Shown piece by piece: positions 25,488 through 34,177 of a DNA stretch of 64,000 nt; the stretch's first letter is position 1; each line of letters starts with the position of its first letter. Below the pieces are notes generated by a model that saw only the letters and a program-made list of their open reading frames with translations, had not been told where the DNA came from and did no database searches. Origin of the DNA: JADFRG01 sp964590515 (GTDB lineage Bacteria > Chloroflexota > Anaerolineae > Anaerolineales > E44-bin32); NCBI GenBank assembly GCA_964590515.1, contig CAZPZD010000003.1, positions 1 to 64,000 on the forward strand, read 5' to 3'. Position numbers and translations under genes: made by a program.

Positions 25488-25493
25488 TATAAT
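25488..25493 (+). promoter_or_regulatory. -10 element (TATAAT) of the yqeY operon
   Basis: TATAAT ends 6 bases before the GTG at 25500 (CGCGGC between), the same spacing as the M20 and SDR genes, suggesting a leaderless transcript starting at GTG. Confidence 0.6.
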
Positions 25494-25499
25494 CGCGGC

Positions 25500-25949
25500 G
25501 TGGTCACAAAGCCTGAATTGGAATCCCGTCTCCATGAGGCCATCCGCAGTTCCGATGAGGTGGCCAAGCGAACGCTAAGGATGATCCTCACCGCCTGGAA
25601 GCTCGCCGAGGTCGAAATCGGGAGTCCGCTGGACGAGCCGGGCACCCTCTCCCTGCTGCAGAAAGAGGCCAAAGGGCGTCGCGAGACCATCGCCGACGCC
25701 GAGCGAGCAGGACGGCAGGACCTGATCCGGGCGGCGAACGCCGAGCTCGCTTTCCTGGAGACCTTTCTACCCCGGCCGCTTACCGATCAGGAGCTTGAAG
25801 ACCTGGCAGCGCGGGCAATCCAGGAGGTTGGTGCAAGCGGACCTGAGCAGATGGGATTGGTCATGAAGGCTCTCATGCCCACCGTGCAGGGTCGGGCCGA
25901 TGGCAAGGCGGTCAGCCAGGCGGTCCGGAACTTGCTCAAAGGCTCCTGA
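25500..25949 (+). CDS. yqeY: GatB/YqeY domain protein
   Basis: A 149-residue protein of the YqeY family, which resembles the tail domain of the GatB amidotransferase subunit that contacts tRNA. The N-terminal LHEAIRSSDEVAKRTLRMIL, the KEAKGRRETIADAERAGR stretch, AFLETFLPRPLTDQEL and the end MPTVQGRADGKAVSQAVRNLL all fit. It starts the operon with pgpH, ybeY and dgkA; pgpH begins 6 bases later. Its own role is not established. Confidence 0.9.
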   Translation: MVTKPELESRLHEAIRSSDEVAKRTLRMILTAWKLAEVEIGSPLDEPGTLSLLQKEAKGRRETIADAERAGRQDLIRAANAELAFLETFLPRPLTDQELEDLAARAIQEVGASGPEQMGLVMKALMPTVQGRADGKAVSQAVRNLLKGS

Positions 25950-25955
25950 GGCGGC

Positions 25956-28163
25956 ATGGACTCCCCCGAAAACCTTGGCCTGAGAAGACGGCTCCTGCGG
26001 GTCTGGGATGCCACCCGGCTCGGGCTGATCCTGAGCCTGGGCGTGGTGGGGACTGTGGCGGGGATCTCGGTTGGCACCCTCCAGAACGGGTCCACCCTGG
26101 TCCTGGCGATTGGCGACGTTTCCCCCCAAGACCTGCTAGCCCCCTTCGTTTTGACCTACGAAAGCGGGGTCCTCACCGAACAGAGCCAGGCTGCAGCTGA
26201 GAACGCGGTTCCAGATTTGTTCGATCCGCCCGACAGCGCCATTGCCCGAAAGCAGCTCGAGCGGCTCAAGTCTGGATTGGACTCCATAGCCGCGGTTCGA
26301 GTGGATGACTCCTTGAACGCTCAACAGCGGCTACAGAGCCTGCTGGCGCTGCCGGAGGTTCAACTTACTCCCGAAATCGCTCAGGCCATTCTCAATCTGA
26401 CTTCCTCCCGCTGGGAAGCACTTCGCCTCGAGGCTGTCTCCGTGATGGAACAGGTGATGCGAGGGGAAATCCGGGAAGGCGAAGTCGAGGATGCGCGGCG
26501 GGGCCTGCCCACCCTGGTCAATATCAACATGGCAGAGGAGCAGGCCAGCCTGGTTGTCGAGTTGGTTGGAACCTTCATCGCCCCCAATGCCCTCTACAAC
26601 GCAAGTGCTACCCAATTGGCCCGCGAAGCGGCCCGTGATTCGATCTCCCCGGTGAATCGAACCTTCGCGCTGGGGGAGACCATTGTTACCCGCGGCCAGG
26701 TAGTCGGCGAGCTGGAGATCGAGGCCCTGAGCAAGTTCGGCCTGCTCGAGCCGCCGAATCGATTCACGAGCCTGGCAGTGAATGGTTTGATCGTGAGCGT
26801 GTTGGGCGCGGCTGTGGCCCTCTTCGCCCATCGGGCCTTCCCAGAGTTCGTCGGAAGTTTGCGGCTCGTGGGCCTGACCGCCCTGCTTTTTGTCGTCACC
26901 GCTTTGGGGATGGGTTTCGCAATCCCCGAACGTACGATACTGCCCTACCTATTTCCGGTGGCGATGCTCCCTATGCTGATGGCAATCCTGGTCGGGCCGG
27001 GAATGGGCCTGATGGCGGCCTTGGTGCTCGGCACCCTGGGTGGCCTGGCCGCTCAGCGGGGACTTGAGCTGGGCCTGTATTACATGCTCGGAGGGGTGTT
27101 GGGCGCGCTCACCATCGGCCGGGCAGAGCGACTCAGCATATTTGTCTGGGCCGGACTGGCGGCCGACCTGGCCGCGGTGGCCGTGGTGGTCGCATTCCGC
27201 TTTCCGGATCCTGCCACCGACACACTCGGCAAGGCCTCCCTGTTGGGAGCCGCCCTCGCAAGTGGGCTATTCTCGGCCAGCCTGGTTTTTGGCCTGTTGG
27301 TATTGATCGGCAACTTGCTCGGGATCACCACCAACCTGCAACTGATTGAACTCTCCCGCCCGGATCACCCACTGCTCCAGCAGCTGCTGCGGTCGGCTCC
27401 CGGGACCTATCAGCACAGTTTGCAGGTTGCCAATCTGGCCGAACAGGCCGCCCGGTCGATCGGAGCCAACGCGATGCTGACCCGGGTCGGGGCGCTCTAC
27501 CACGACGTCGGCAAGTCGGTGCAGCCTCAATTCTTCATCGAAAACCAGCTCTCCGGCCACAATATCCACGAGCAGCTCGATCCCGCGACCAGCGCCAGCA
27601 TGATCCTGGCTCACGTCCCGGAAGGCGTTGAACTGGCCCGCAAGTACCGGTTGCCGAAAGTCGTCGCTGATTTCATTCCCGAACACCATGGCCGGATGGT
27701 CACGAGTTACCAGCTACACTCCGCCCGCGAGGCAGCCGGTGGCAATGCGCAGAGCATCGACCCGCGGGACTTTACTTATCCCGGCCCCAGACCTCGCTCC
27801 AAAGAGACTGCAATTCTGATGCTAGCCGACGGCGTAGAGGCCAAGATCCGGGCCGACATGCCGGAAGACGAAGCCGCCCTGGGCGAGGCCGTCGCCTGGG
27901 TCATTGAGGATCGGACGGCCTCCGGCCAACTGGCTCGCACCGATCTGACTTTGAAAGATTTGGACACCATTCGGCGATCCTTTGTGACGACCCTGCGCAG
28001 CATCTACCACCCTCGGATCCGCTACCCGGCCGAGGCCACAGACCGAGAACCTCCCCCCACCCCGCTGGCCGTGAATCTACCCCTGGATAGGTCGGGTATC
28101 CGGCCGGGTTCGGCGGAGGCGAACCAGCCGCTTTCCACGATTCCGGAACCCCAGGAACGGTGA
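25956..28163 (+). CDS. pgpH: PgpH-type 7TM HD-domain phosphodiesterase
   Basis: A 735-residue membrane protein. Residues about 25-45 form a first membrane helix, then an extracellular 7TMR-HDED-type domain (to about 270), about seven hydrophobic helices (about 275-450), and a cytoplasmic HD domain with PGTYQHSLQVANLAEQA, GALYHDVGKSVQPQFF and ADFIPEHHGRM carrying the metal-binding His/Asp. PgpH in Listeria and Bacillus degrades cyclic di-AMP. The stop overlaps the ybeY GTG (GTGA). The length matches the family. Confidence 0.93.
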   Translation: MDSPENLGLRRRLLRVWDATRLGLILSLGVVGTVAGISVGTLQNGSTLVLAIGDVSPQDLLAPFVLTYESGVLTEQSQAAAENAVPDLFDPPDSAIARKQLERLKSGLDSIAAVRVDDSLNAQQRLQSLLALPEVQLTPEIAQAILNLTSSRWEALRLEAVSVMEQVMRGEIREGEVEDARRGLPTLVNINMAEEQASLVVELVGTFIAPNALYNASATQLAREAARDSISPVNRTFALGETIVTRGQVVGELEIEALSKFGLLEPPNRFTSLAVNGLIVSVLGAAVALFAHRAFPEFVGSLRLVGLTALLFVVTALGMGFAIPERTILPYLFPVAMLPMLMAILVGPGMGLMAALVLGTLGGLAAQRGLELGLYYMLGGVLGALTIGRAERLSIFVWAGLAADLAAVAVVVAFRFPDPATDTLGKASLLGAALASGLFSASLVFGLLVLIGNLLGITTNLQLIELSRPDHPLLQQLLRSAPGTYQHSLQVANLAEQAARSIGANAMLTRVGALYHDVGKSVQPQFFIENQLSGHNIHEQLDPATSASMILAHVPEGVELARKYRLPKVVADFIPEHHGRMVTSYQLHSAREAAGGNAQSIDPRDFTYPGPRPRSKETAILMLADGVEAKIRADMPEDEAALGEAVAWVIEDRTASGQLARTDLTLKDLDTIRRSFVTTLRSIYHPRIRYPAEATDREPPPTPLAVNLPLDRSGIRPGSAEANQPLSTIPEPQER

Positions 28164-28609
28164 CTCTACAGATCCTGGTCGAGTCCGGCCCGGAGGGGGA
28201 TGGCTTCAGTCAGGCCCTCCGCGCCGCGGCCGAGGCAACCCTTCAGGACCAGAGAGTTGAGGATGCCAGTCTTACGGTCGTGCTCGCCGACGAAACCCGG
28301 ATGGCTGCCCTCAACCTCGAGTTCGCCGGAGAGAGTGAACCCACTGACGTGCTTTCCTTTCCGGATGGAAAACCGGATCCGGACTCGGGTCGGATCTATC
28401 TTGGAGACGTGATTGTTTGTCCGCCGATCGCCCGGGCTGGCGCAGCCCTCGGTCAGCACAGCCTGCTTGACGAGTTGGCCCTGCTGACCGTTCACGGCGT
28501 GCTCCATCTCCTCGATCACGACCACGACACTCCAGTACATCACACGCAGATGTGGGAGGCTCAAGCCCGGATCTTGCTCCGGCTTGGCAGTCCGGTCACG
28601 CTGCCCTGA
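28160..28609 (+). CDS. ybeY: YbeY endoribonuclease
   Basis: A 149-residue zinc endoribonuclease of rRNA maturation and ribosome quality control. The hallmark H-x3-H-x5-H site is TVHGVLHLLDHDHD, preceded by LNLEFAGESEPTDVLSFP and YLGDVIVCPP. The start GTG 28160 overlaps the pgpH stop and dgkA follows 10 bases after its stop, the gene order seen across Firmicutes and Chloroflexota. Confidence 0.95.
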   Translation: MTLQILVESGPEGDGFSQALRAAAEATLQDQRVEDASLTVVLADETRMAALNLEFAGESEPTDVLSFPDGKPDPDSGRIYLGDVIVCPPIARAGAALGQHSLLDELALLTVHGVLHLLDHDHDTPVHHTQMWEAQARILLRLGSPVTLP

Positions 28610-28619
28610 GATAGGCGCA

Positions 28620-28997
28620 ATGCGAAGTCGGGGTCCCCTGATCGCTTCGTTTCGAAACGCCTTCTCCGGATTGGGCCAACTGCTTCGGTCCCAGCGGAAC
28701 GCCCGAATCCACCTGGCGATCACTCTGGTCGTCATTGGGGTCTCGGCCTGGTTGCGGCTCTCGACCGGCGATTGGGCTCTGCTGGCCGTGGCGGCTGCTT
28801 TGGTCTGGACCGCCGAACTCATCAACTCGGCCCTGGAGGCGGTGGTCGATCTGGCGACAAAGGAGTGGCAGCCGCTGGCCCGCGACGCAAAGGATCTCGG
28901 CGCGGCTGCCGTCTTGATGGCCGCGGTTGGAGCAGCCGTGGTCGGCGCGCTGGTCCTGGGTCCCCTGCTGTTTCGCCGGGTGTTTTCGTCCCCCTAA
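28620..28997 (+). CDS. dgkA: Diacylglycerol / undecaprenol kinase family protein
   Basis: A 125-residue integral membrane kinase with three hydrophobic helices. The active-site helix TAELINSALEAVVDLA followed by AKDLGAAAVLMAAVGA matches the DgkA/DgkB family that phosphorylates undecaprenol or diacylglycerol. I take ATG 28620 (MRSRGPLIASFRNAF) because a longer reading from 28584 overlaps ybeY. It sits after ybeY as in many Gram-positive genomes, where the product usually recycles undecaprenol. Confidence 0.9.
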   Translation: MRSRGPLIASFRNAFSGLGQLLRSQRNARIHLAITLVVIGVSAWLRLSTGDWALLAVAAALVWTAELINSALEAVVDLATKEWQPLARDAKDLGAAAVLMAAVGAAVVGALVLGPLLFRRVFSSP

Positions 28998-29005
28998 AGC
29001 TCTCA

Positions 29006-29034
29006 TTGCAAGCCACCTTTGACTATGACATAAT
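29006..29034 (+). promoter_or_regulatory. Predicted promoter of the GAF histidine kinase
   Basis: TTGCAA (29006-29011) and CATAAT (29029-29034) are separated by 17 bases, giving a leader of about 47 bases with AAAGGGA before the GTG at 29088. Confidence 0.5.
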
Positions 29035-29087
29035 GATCAATTGCCTGAGCAAAGCCTCGACGGTGCGCGCGCGCAAAGGGACTGAAC

Positions 29088-31676
29088 GTGACTGAAGACG
29101 GCCGCGGCATGCAAGACAGCTTGTATCGTGCCGCCACAATATCCTTCGATTTCTACAACCCGAGCGAAGCGCTTGCCGAGCTCTTGAAGATGGCTAAGGA
29201 GCTGCTCGGGGCCCAGCGGGCGGCACTTTATGAATACGAAGAGAACGGGACAGGCTTTACGCCGCGTGCCTCCACCGGAGTCCCAATTGCCGAGTTGGGC
29301 CGGTTGTCTTCCAACCCTGATCACCCGGTGCTCCGCCAGGTTCTGACCACCCACCGAGCCAGCACCACCGATGGCACTCGCGGCTCCATGGGGCTCCCGC
29401 TTTCTCCCGGCGCCGTCGCCTGCGCTCCTTGTTTCACCAGCGGGAAGACGATCGGGCTGGTATTCGTGGCTAACGAAAACGGCCAACCCTATGGCCAGGA
29501 TGCACTCTCAACCCTCGACGTGTTGGCGGCCCGCGCTGCCGAAGTGCTCGCATTCGCTCGCCAGACCGCCAATCAAACCTACCTGTTCAACAAGCTTACC
29601 TGGCTCTATCAAGCCAGCAGTGCGATGATCACCGGATCGCATACTCAACAGGAAGCCGTCAGCCAGATGGCGACCCACCTGTTGAAGGCAACTTCGGCCG
29701 GGATCTGTGAGGTGCAGGTCGTGGGGGATGGGACGGAACAAACGACCCGGTTTCAACAGGCGCTCGGCCAAGCTGTTCCCCACACCAAGGTCCTCGACTC
29801 CCACAGCCAGCCGCCCGATTATCCGATCCATCAGCAGGTGCTTAATGATCTCCAGCCGGCGATGATCAGTTTGCGGCCGCCGACCGGCTCCGGAGAAGAC
29901 CTCGCCTTGCTCGAGGCGGAAGGGTTCAGCGCTGCGGCCATCTTTCCGCTGGTGGCATCGAGTGAAGCGCTTGGCCTGGTTCGGGTGCTTTACAACCAGC
30001 CCGGCCGCCAGATCGACGATCAGGAGATGGAGTTGGCCCAGGCGATCGTAAACATTGGGGCCATCGGCCTGCAAGACGCCATCCACCTGGAAACAGCCGA
30101 AGCGCGGGCCAGCCAATTGCAAGTGCTGGGCGACATCGGCCGCGAGATGACCTCGACCCTCGATCTGGAGAAGGCCCTCCGAAACTCGATGACCAACGCC
30201 CAGAAAATGCTGCAGGTCGAGGCGGTCGTGCTGTTTCTGCTTGACGAGGAAGGCAAGAAGCTGAGGTTGAAGGCCAGCGGCGGCCGGCATGTCCGCATCC
30301 GGGACGTTGACATCGGCCTGGAAGCGAGCATCGCGGGCTGGGTGGTCCGCAACAAGCAACCGAATATCGTCAACGATGTCCGCACCAATTCGCTGTTTCA
30401 TAACGCCATCGACACTCAGACTGGCTTGCTCACCCACTCGGTCTTGGCCGTCCCGCTGGAGACTCGCGGCGAGGTGCTCGGCGTCATCGAGGCCATCAAC
30501 CATCCCCGGGGCGCCTTCAATCAAACCGACGCCCAAATGCTGGCTTCGGTCGCCTCCTGGGCAGCCATCGCGCTCGACAACGCGAACTTGTTTCAGCGAG
30601 TGGCCGAAGAAAGCAAGCGGGTGACGGAAGAAAAGAGCCGTCTGCAGGCCACCCTGGTGGAGACCGCCGACGCGGTGGTGCTCACTGATCCAACTGGCCG
30701 GATCATTCTGGTCAACAAGGCGGCAGCCCAGGCGTTTCGGATCAACGCCGAGAAAGCGGTGGGTCGACCTGCCGATGACATCTTCTTCGACCACCCTCTC
30801 GGCGATGCACTGATGAGCCAGACGATCGAGCTGCCTACCAGCCTGGAACTGACTACTCCCAGTGATCGCACCATGTACTCGACGATCAGCGAAGTCACCG
30901 ATGTGGGCCGGGTGGTCGTGATGCAGGACATCACGGCCTTGAAGCAAATCGACCGGATGCGATCCCAGCTGCTGGGAACCGCAGCCCACGACCTCAAGAA
31001 TCCGCTCAACGCTATACGGCTCGGCGCCGATCTGCTGAGCGATGCTCCTCTCAGCCAGCAGCAGCGCAAGGCGCTTGACATGATGCACCGGGCCACGGAC
31101 AGCATGACCAATCTGATTACCGGACTGCTCGAGACCATTCGAGTCGAGTCGACCGCCAATATCCTCTTTGAACCCTGCAACATCAATGACCTGGTTCGGC
31201 GCGCGATTGAGGATTTGCGCCCTCTGGCCGAGGCCCAGAAGCACGTGATCGAGTACAAGCCGCCAGAGGAATCATTGCTTATCATGGGGGATCCGAACCG
31301 GCTGAATTCGGTCATGAGCAATTTGCTCAGCAATGCCATCAAGTTCACCGATCCCAGCGGATTGATCCGGGTCGAGGTCAGCTGGAACGATGATGAAGCG
31401 ATCATCAGCGTAACTGACAACGGCCCGGGCATCCCGGAGGAGGAGTTGCCGCGAGTTTTCGAGCATCTCTTCCGCGGCCGGGCCTCGGTGCGCGACCCCA
31501 ACAATCCCGTCGAAGGAACCGGATTGGGCCTGGCCTTGGCCAAGACCGTGGTCGAACAGCACGGCGGACGATTGTGGGTGGAGAGTGAAGAGGGCAGCGG
31601 CAGCACCTTCCGCTTCGCCCTTCCTCGGGAGGCAACTCCCAAGACCGGTTCGCTCCGACGCGAAGAACCCAAATAA
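29088..31676 (+). CDS. GAF-GAF-GAF-PAS sensor histidine kinase
   Basis: An 862-residue cytoplasmic kinase without membrane segments. Three GAF-like domains occupy about residues 10-165, 175-335 and 355-505, and a PAS domain about 520-615 begins with TLVETADAVVLTDPTGRII. The HisKA box TAAHDLKNPLNAIRLG holds the phosphorylated His near 634. The ATPase domain has the N box NRLNSVMSNLLSNAIKF, VTDNGPGIPEEELPRVF and GTGLGLALAKTVVEQHGG. No response regulator is adjacent, so its partner is elsewhere. GTG 29088 is taken as start; ATG 29109 is an alternative. Confidence 0.92.
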   Translation: MTEDGRGMQDSLYRAATISFDFYNPSEALAELLKMAKELLGAQRAALYEYEENGTGFTPRASTGVPIAELGRLSSNPDHPVLRQVLTTHRASTTDGTRGSMGLPLSPGAVACAPCFTSGKTIGLVFVANENGQPYGQDALSTLDVLAARAAEVLAFARQTANQTYLFNKLTWLYQASSAMITGSHTQQEAVSQMATHLLKATSAGICEVQVVGDGTEQTTRFQQALGQAVPHTKVLDSHSQPPDYPIHQQVLNDLQPAMISLRPPTGSGEDLALLEAEGFSAAAIFPLVASSEALGLVRVLYNQPGRQIDDQEMELAQAIVNIGAIGLQDAIHLETAEARASQLQVLGDIGREMTSTLDLEKALRNSMTNAQKMLQVEAVVLFLLDEEGKKLRLKASGGRHVRIRDVDIGLEASIAGWVVRNKQPNIVNDVRTNSLFHNAIDTQTGLLTHSVLAVPLETRGEVLGVIEAINHPRGAFNQTDAQMLASVASWAAIALDNANLFQRVAEESKRVTEEKSRLQATLVETADAVVLTDPTGRIILVNKAAAQAFRINAEKAVGRPADDIFFDHPLGDALMSQTIELPTSLELTTPSDRTMYSTISEVTDVGRVVVMQDITALKQIDRMRSQLLGTAAHDLKNPLNAIRLGADLLSDAPLSQQQRKALDMMHRATDSMTNLITGLLETIRVESTANILFEPCNINDLVRRAIEDLRPLAEAQKHVIEYKPPEESLLIMGDPNRLNSVMSNLLSNAIKFTDPSGLIRVEVSWNDDEAIISVTDNGPGIPEEELPRVFEHLFRGRASVRDPNNPVEGTGLGLALAKTVVEQHGGRLWVESEEGSGSTFRFALPREATPKTGSLRREEPK

Positions 31677-31720
31677 CTACTCGCTCGAAGAAGGCCAAAC
31701 TAGCTTTCAGGTTCGGAACC

Positions 31721-32539
31721 GTGGGCACCCCGCGTTCCACTCCGCCGAAACCGGGCGGTGCGGTCGGCGGCGTGCAGCGGTTGAGCGAACTGGGGTTGGA
31801 CGCCTTCGAAATCGGGTGGGTGCAGTCGGTGCGGGTCAAAGAGGAGACCTGCCAGCGGATCAAAGAGGCCGCCGCGGCGGCGGACATTGCGATCAGCGTG
31901 CACGCCCCGTATTACATCAATCTGAACGCCACTGCAGAGGAATGGCCCAAGAGCCGAAAGCGGCTGATGGACGCCGCCCACTACGGCAACCTGGCCGGCG
32001 CGACTGACATCATCTTCCACCCAGGGACTTATTTCGGTCTGCCACCGGACCAGGTGCTCGAGGTCGCAATCCCCAGGCTGCGGGGGTGCATCGATGAGCT
32101 GCGGGCCGCTGACAACCCTGCCACCCTGCGGCCGGAGACGACCGGCAAGAGCGCCCAGCTGGGCACCCTGGCCGATGCGCTGGTGATGGCGAAGGAGATC
32201 GAAGGCGTCCTGCCGTGTGTCGATTTCGCTCACCTGCATGCCAGGGCCGGCGATGGATCGATGAATTCCTACCCGGAGTGGGCCGCGGTTCTCAAGGGTT
32301 ACAAGAGCGCGCTCGGGGCGCCGGCGATGAAGCGAATGCACATTCACCTGGCGGGCATCCAGTACGGCCCCAAGGGCGAACGCAACCATTTGATGCTGGC
32401 CGAGTCCGACTTCGATCTGAACGGTCTGCTCCGTGCCCTGCGGGAGTTTGACTGCCGCGGGCGGATTCTGTGCGAAAGCCCGGTGATGGAGCAGGATGCC
32501 CTGCTCATCAAGAAGGGCTGGCAGCGGGTGGCCCGCTAG
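31721..32539 (+). CDS. Endonuclease IV-like TIM barrel protein, true start probably further upstream
   Basis: A 272-residue (as drawn) xylose-isomerase-like TIM barrel related to AP endonuclease IV, which cuts DNA at abasic sites with three zinc ions. Candidate metal ligands are kept: SVHAPYYINL, DIIFHPGTYFG, RPETTGKSAQLGTLADAL, CVDFAHLHARAGD, MHIHLAGIQYG and LCESPVMEQDALL. The first barrel strand (LAFRFGTVGTP) lies partly before GTG 31721, yet no ATG, GTG or TTG occurs between the kinase stop and that point. An ATA at 31673 overlapping the kinase TAA is the only candidate I see. Either a rare start or a sequence error is implied. Confidence 0.8.
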   Translation: MGTPRSTPPKPGGAVGGVQRLSELGLDAFEIGWVQSVRVKEETCQRIKEAAAAADIAISVHAPYYINLNATAEEWPKSRKRLMDAAHYGNLAGATDIIFHPGTYFGLPPDQVLEVAIPRLRGCIDELRAADNPATLRPETTGKSAQLGTLADALVMAKEIEGVLPCVDFAHLHARAGDGSMNSYPEWAAVLKGYKSALGAPAMKRMHIHLAGIQYGPKGERNHLMLAESDFDLNGLLRALREFDCRGRILCESPVMEQDALLIKKGWQRVAR

Positions 32540-32568
32540 CTGAATTCCCGGCGACGCTTTGAGAATCA

Positions 32569-32597
32569 AATGGGGCTGCGCAATTGGCAGCCCCATT
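32569..32597. terminator. Bidirectional hairpin terminator
   Basis: AATGGGGCTGC (32569-32579) pairs perfectly with GCAGCCCCATT (32587-32597) around a 7-base loop: 11 pairs between two convergent genes. Neither side has a long T run, although the minus strand continues TTTGATT. Confidence 0.75.
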
Positions 32598-32625
32598 CTG
32601 CTTCGTCAGCTCTGGGTCGACCCGG

Positions 32626-33309
32626 TTAGGCCGAGAGCTCTACGTCCTGATCTGGAGCCTCATCCGGTCTGCGGTCTGGCCGGTCCTCTGGGTTTCGACC
32701 TGGTCGATCCTCCGGCCGGGGACGATCTTCGGTGGCCTGCCGAGCGGCGACCCAGATCGCAACCAGGTCCCCGTCGGTTTCCTTGGCGCCAACTGCGGCG
32801 TGCATCCCGACCGCCAACTCCTCAAAGCTGCCGATTCCCTTGTAGTGGGTGTCATCGGTCACGTTGAAGGTGAGCAGCTCGCCGCGGCGAGTCAGGAGGG
32901 AAAAGGATTGATCGCCCGTGGACTCGACCCGCCCTACGACGCGCAGGTCGACCTGCGGCCGATCAGGGCGATCCTCCGGATTGCCGGCCGCCACGATCAG
33001 CGCCTGCAGAGCCCCGTCTTTCTTGATCCCCCCGACAAACGCCTTCATGCCCTGCTTGAGGTCGTGGATATCCTGAACCGAACCATCCGGGCTGCGATAG
33101 TGGGTCCGATCGCTGGTCTGAAACTCCAGCTCTTCGCCGGCCCGGGTCAGCAGGGTGAAGGTCCCCTGGCCAGGCACGACCCCGGTGATCTCGCCAGCCT
33201 GCCGAAAGCGTTCGCGCTCGGGGTGCTCTTCCTCGGCGAACACGGCGCTCGGAACCAGCAGCGAGAGTACTGAAAAACCGATTGTGGCCATACGCATCTT
33301 GCTCATCAT
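32626..33309 (-). CDS. Secreted protein with two DUF5666-like repeats
   Basis: A 227-residue exported protein. The signal peptide is residues 1-25 (hydrophobic MATIGFSVLSLLVPSAVFA, cleavage after the AxA). Two related beta-rich repeats follow: GEITGVVPGQGTFTLLTRAG with DLKQGMKAFVGG, and GRVESTGDQSFSLLTRRG with ELAVGMHAAVGA, the pattern of DUF5666. The C-terminal 40 residues are a charged, Pro/Arg/Asp-rich tail with repeated EDRP units. A GGAGG Shine-Dalgarno precedes ATG 33309. No function is known. Confidence 0.78.
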   Translation of the reverse strand: MMSKMRMATIGFSVLSLLVPSAVFAEEEHPERERFRQAGEITGVVPGQGTFTLLTRAGEELEFQTSDRTHYRSPDGSVQDIHDLKQGMKAFVGGIKKDGALQALIVAAGNPEDRPDRPQVDLRVVGRVESTGDQSFSLLTRRGELLTFNVTDDTHYKGIGSFEELAVGMHAAVGAKETDGDLVAIWVAARQATEDRPRPEDRPGRNPEDRPDRRPDEAPDQDVELSA

Positions 33310-33415
33310 GATCCACCTCCGTGGTGAAGATCAGGATGCCGGATGCGCGCTAAGGTTAGTTGATGGGATTGTAAAAAGCGGGTAAACCGCTGGAGGCGGC
33401 GGGGCAGCCAGCCTG

Positions 33416-34060
33416 TTACTCGGTTGGGAAGGCGATCTCTTCCTTGCCGGCCAGCTTGTCGCGGATTCGGCTGACAACCAGGGCCAGGTGACGGGGCTCG
33501 TGGACGAAATCCAGGTCATCCGTGCGAATGGTCAGCGTGGGGCATAGATCGAAATTCGCCATCCACTCGGAGTACAACCGCTCAAGCAGGCCAAGATACT
33601 CGGGCGAGATCCCCCGCTCCATGTCCCGCCCCCGCGCCTCGATCCGCTCCACCAAGATCGGAAGCTCGGCCTTCAAGAAGATCAAGAGGTCCGGTTTCGG
33701 GAGGGTCCCGACGACCAGATCGAAGACTTGTCGGTAGGTTTGATAGTCGCGCTCGGTAACGCTTCCCAACTCCAACGCCGCCTTAGCAAAAATCTCGGCA
33801 TCCTCGTAGATCGAGCGATCGATGATTGCCGAGCGTTCCGCCTGCGCGAACTGGAGATGCTGGCGGGCCCGATGGCCCAAGAAGAAGACCTGCAGATGGA
33901 AGGCCCAGCTCGGCATGTCCCCGTAGAAGTCCGCCAGATACGGATTGTCTTCGACCGATTCATAGGCCGTTTCCCAGCCCAGCCGCTCGCCCAGTTTGGC
34001 GGCCAGGGAGGTCTTGCCCGTTCCAATATTGCCCGCCACCAGCACGAAGTGCTTTGCCAT
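33416..34060 (-). CDS. Deoxynucleoside kinase
   Basis: A 214-residue kinase that phosphorylates deoxyadenosine, deoxyguanosine or related nucleosides. It has the P-loop VAGNIGTGKTSLAAKLG at the N-terminus, YESVEDNPYLADFYGD, the ERSAIIDRSIYEDAEIFA segment with the DRS motif, and the lid region IEARGRDMERGISPEYL. I start at ATG 34060 (MAKHFVLVAGNIG), preceded by CAGGAGGC; upstream in-frame sequence to 34252 overlaps the divergent SDR. It supplies dNMPs by salvage. Confidence 0.93.
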   Translation of the reverse strand: MAKHFVLVAGNIGTGKTSLAAKLGERLGWETAYESVEDNPYLADFYGDMPSWAFHLQVFFLGHRARQHLQFAQAERSAIIDRSIYEDAEIFAKAALELGSVTERDYQTYRQVFDLVVGTLPKPDLLIFLKAELPILVERIEARGRDMERGISPEYLGLLERLYSEWMANFDLCPTLTIRTDDLDFVHEPRHLALVVSRIRDKLAGKEEIAFPTE

Positions 34061-34163
34061 CCGAATGCCTCCTGGCCTGCCGCGCCCTAGGATAGCACGC
34101 CATGCCCCCCCGTGGCCGGAGCTGCAGAAATCGGGCGGCGCGGCTCGAAAGGCCGGACTTGGG

Positions 34164-34169
34164 TACACT
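34164..34169 (+). promoter_or_regulatory. -10-like element (TACACT) before the SDR gene
   Basis: TACACT ends 8 bases before ATG 34178. An AGGAG lies between them, so either a leaderless start or an ordinary Shine-Dalgarno from another promoter is possible. Confidence 0.35.
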
Positions 34170-34177
34170 CTCAGGAG

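Noticed and set aside
29508..31244. Open frame of 578 codons on the minus strand inside the histidine kinase
   Set aside because: It mirrors the kinase codons, is rich in His, Gln and Arg, and shows no domain.
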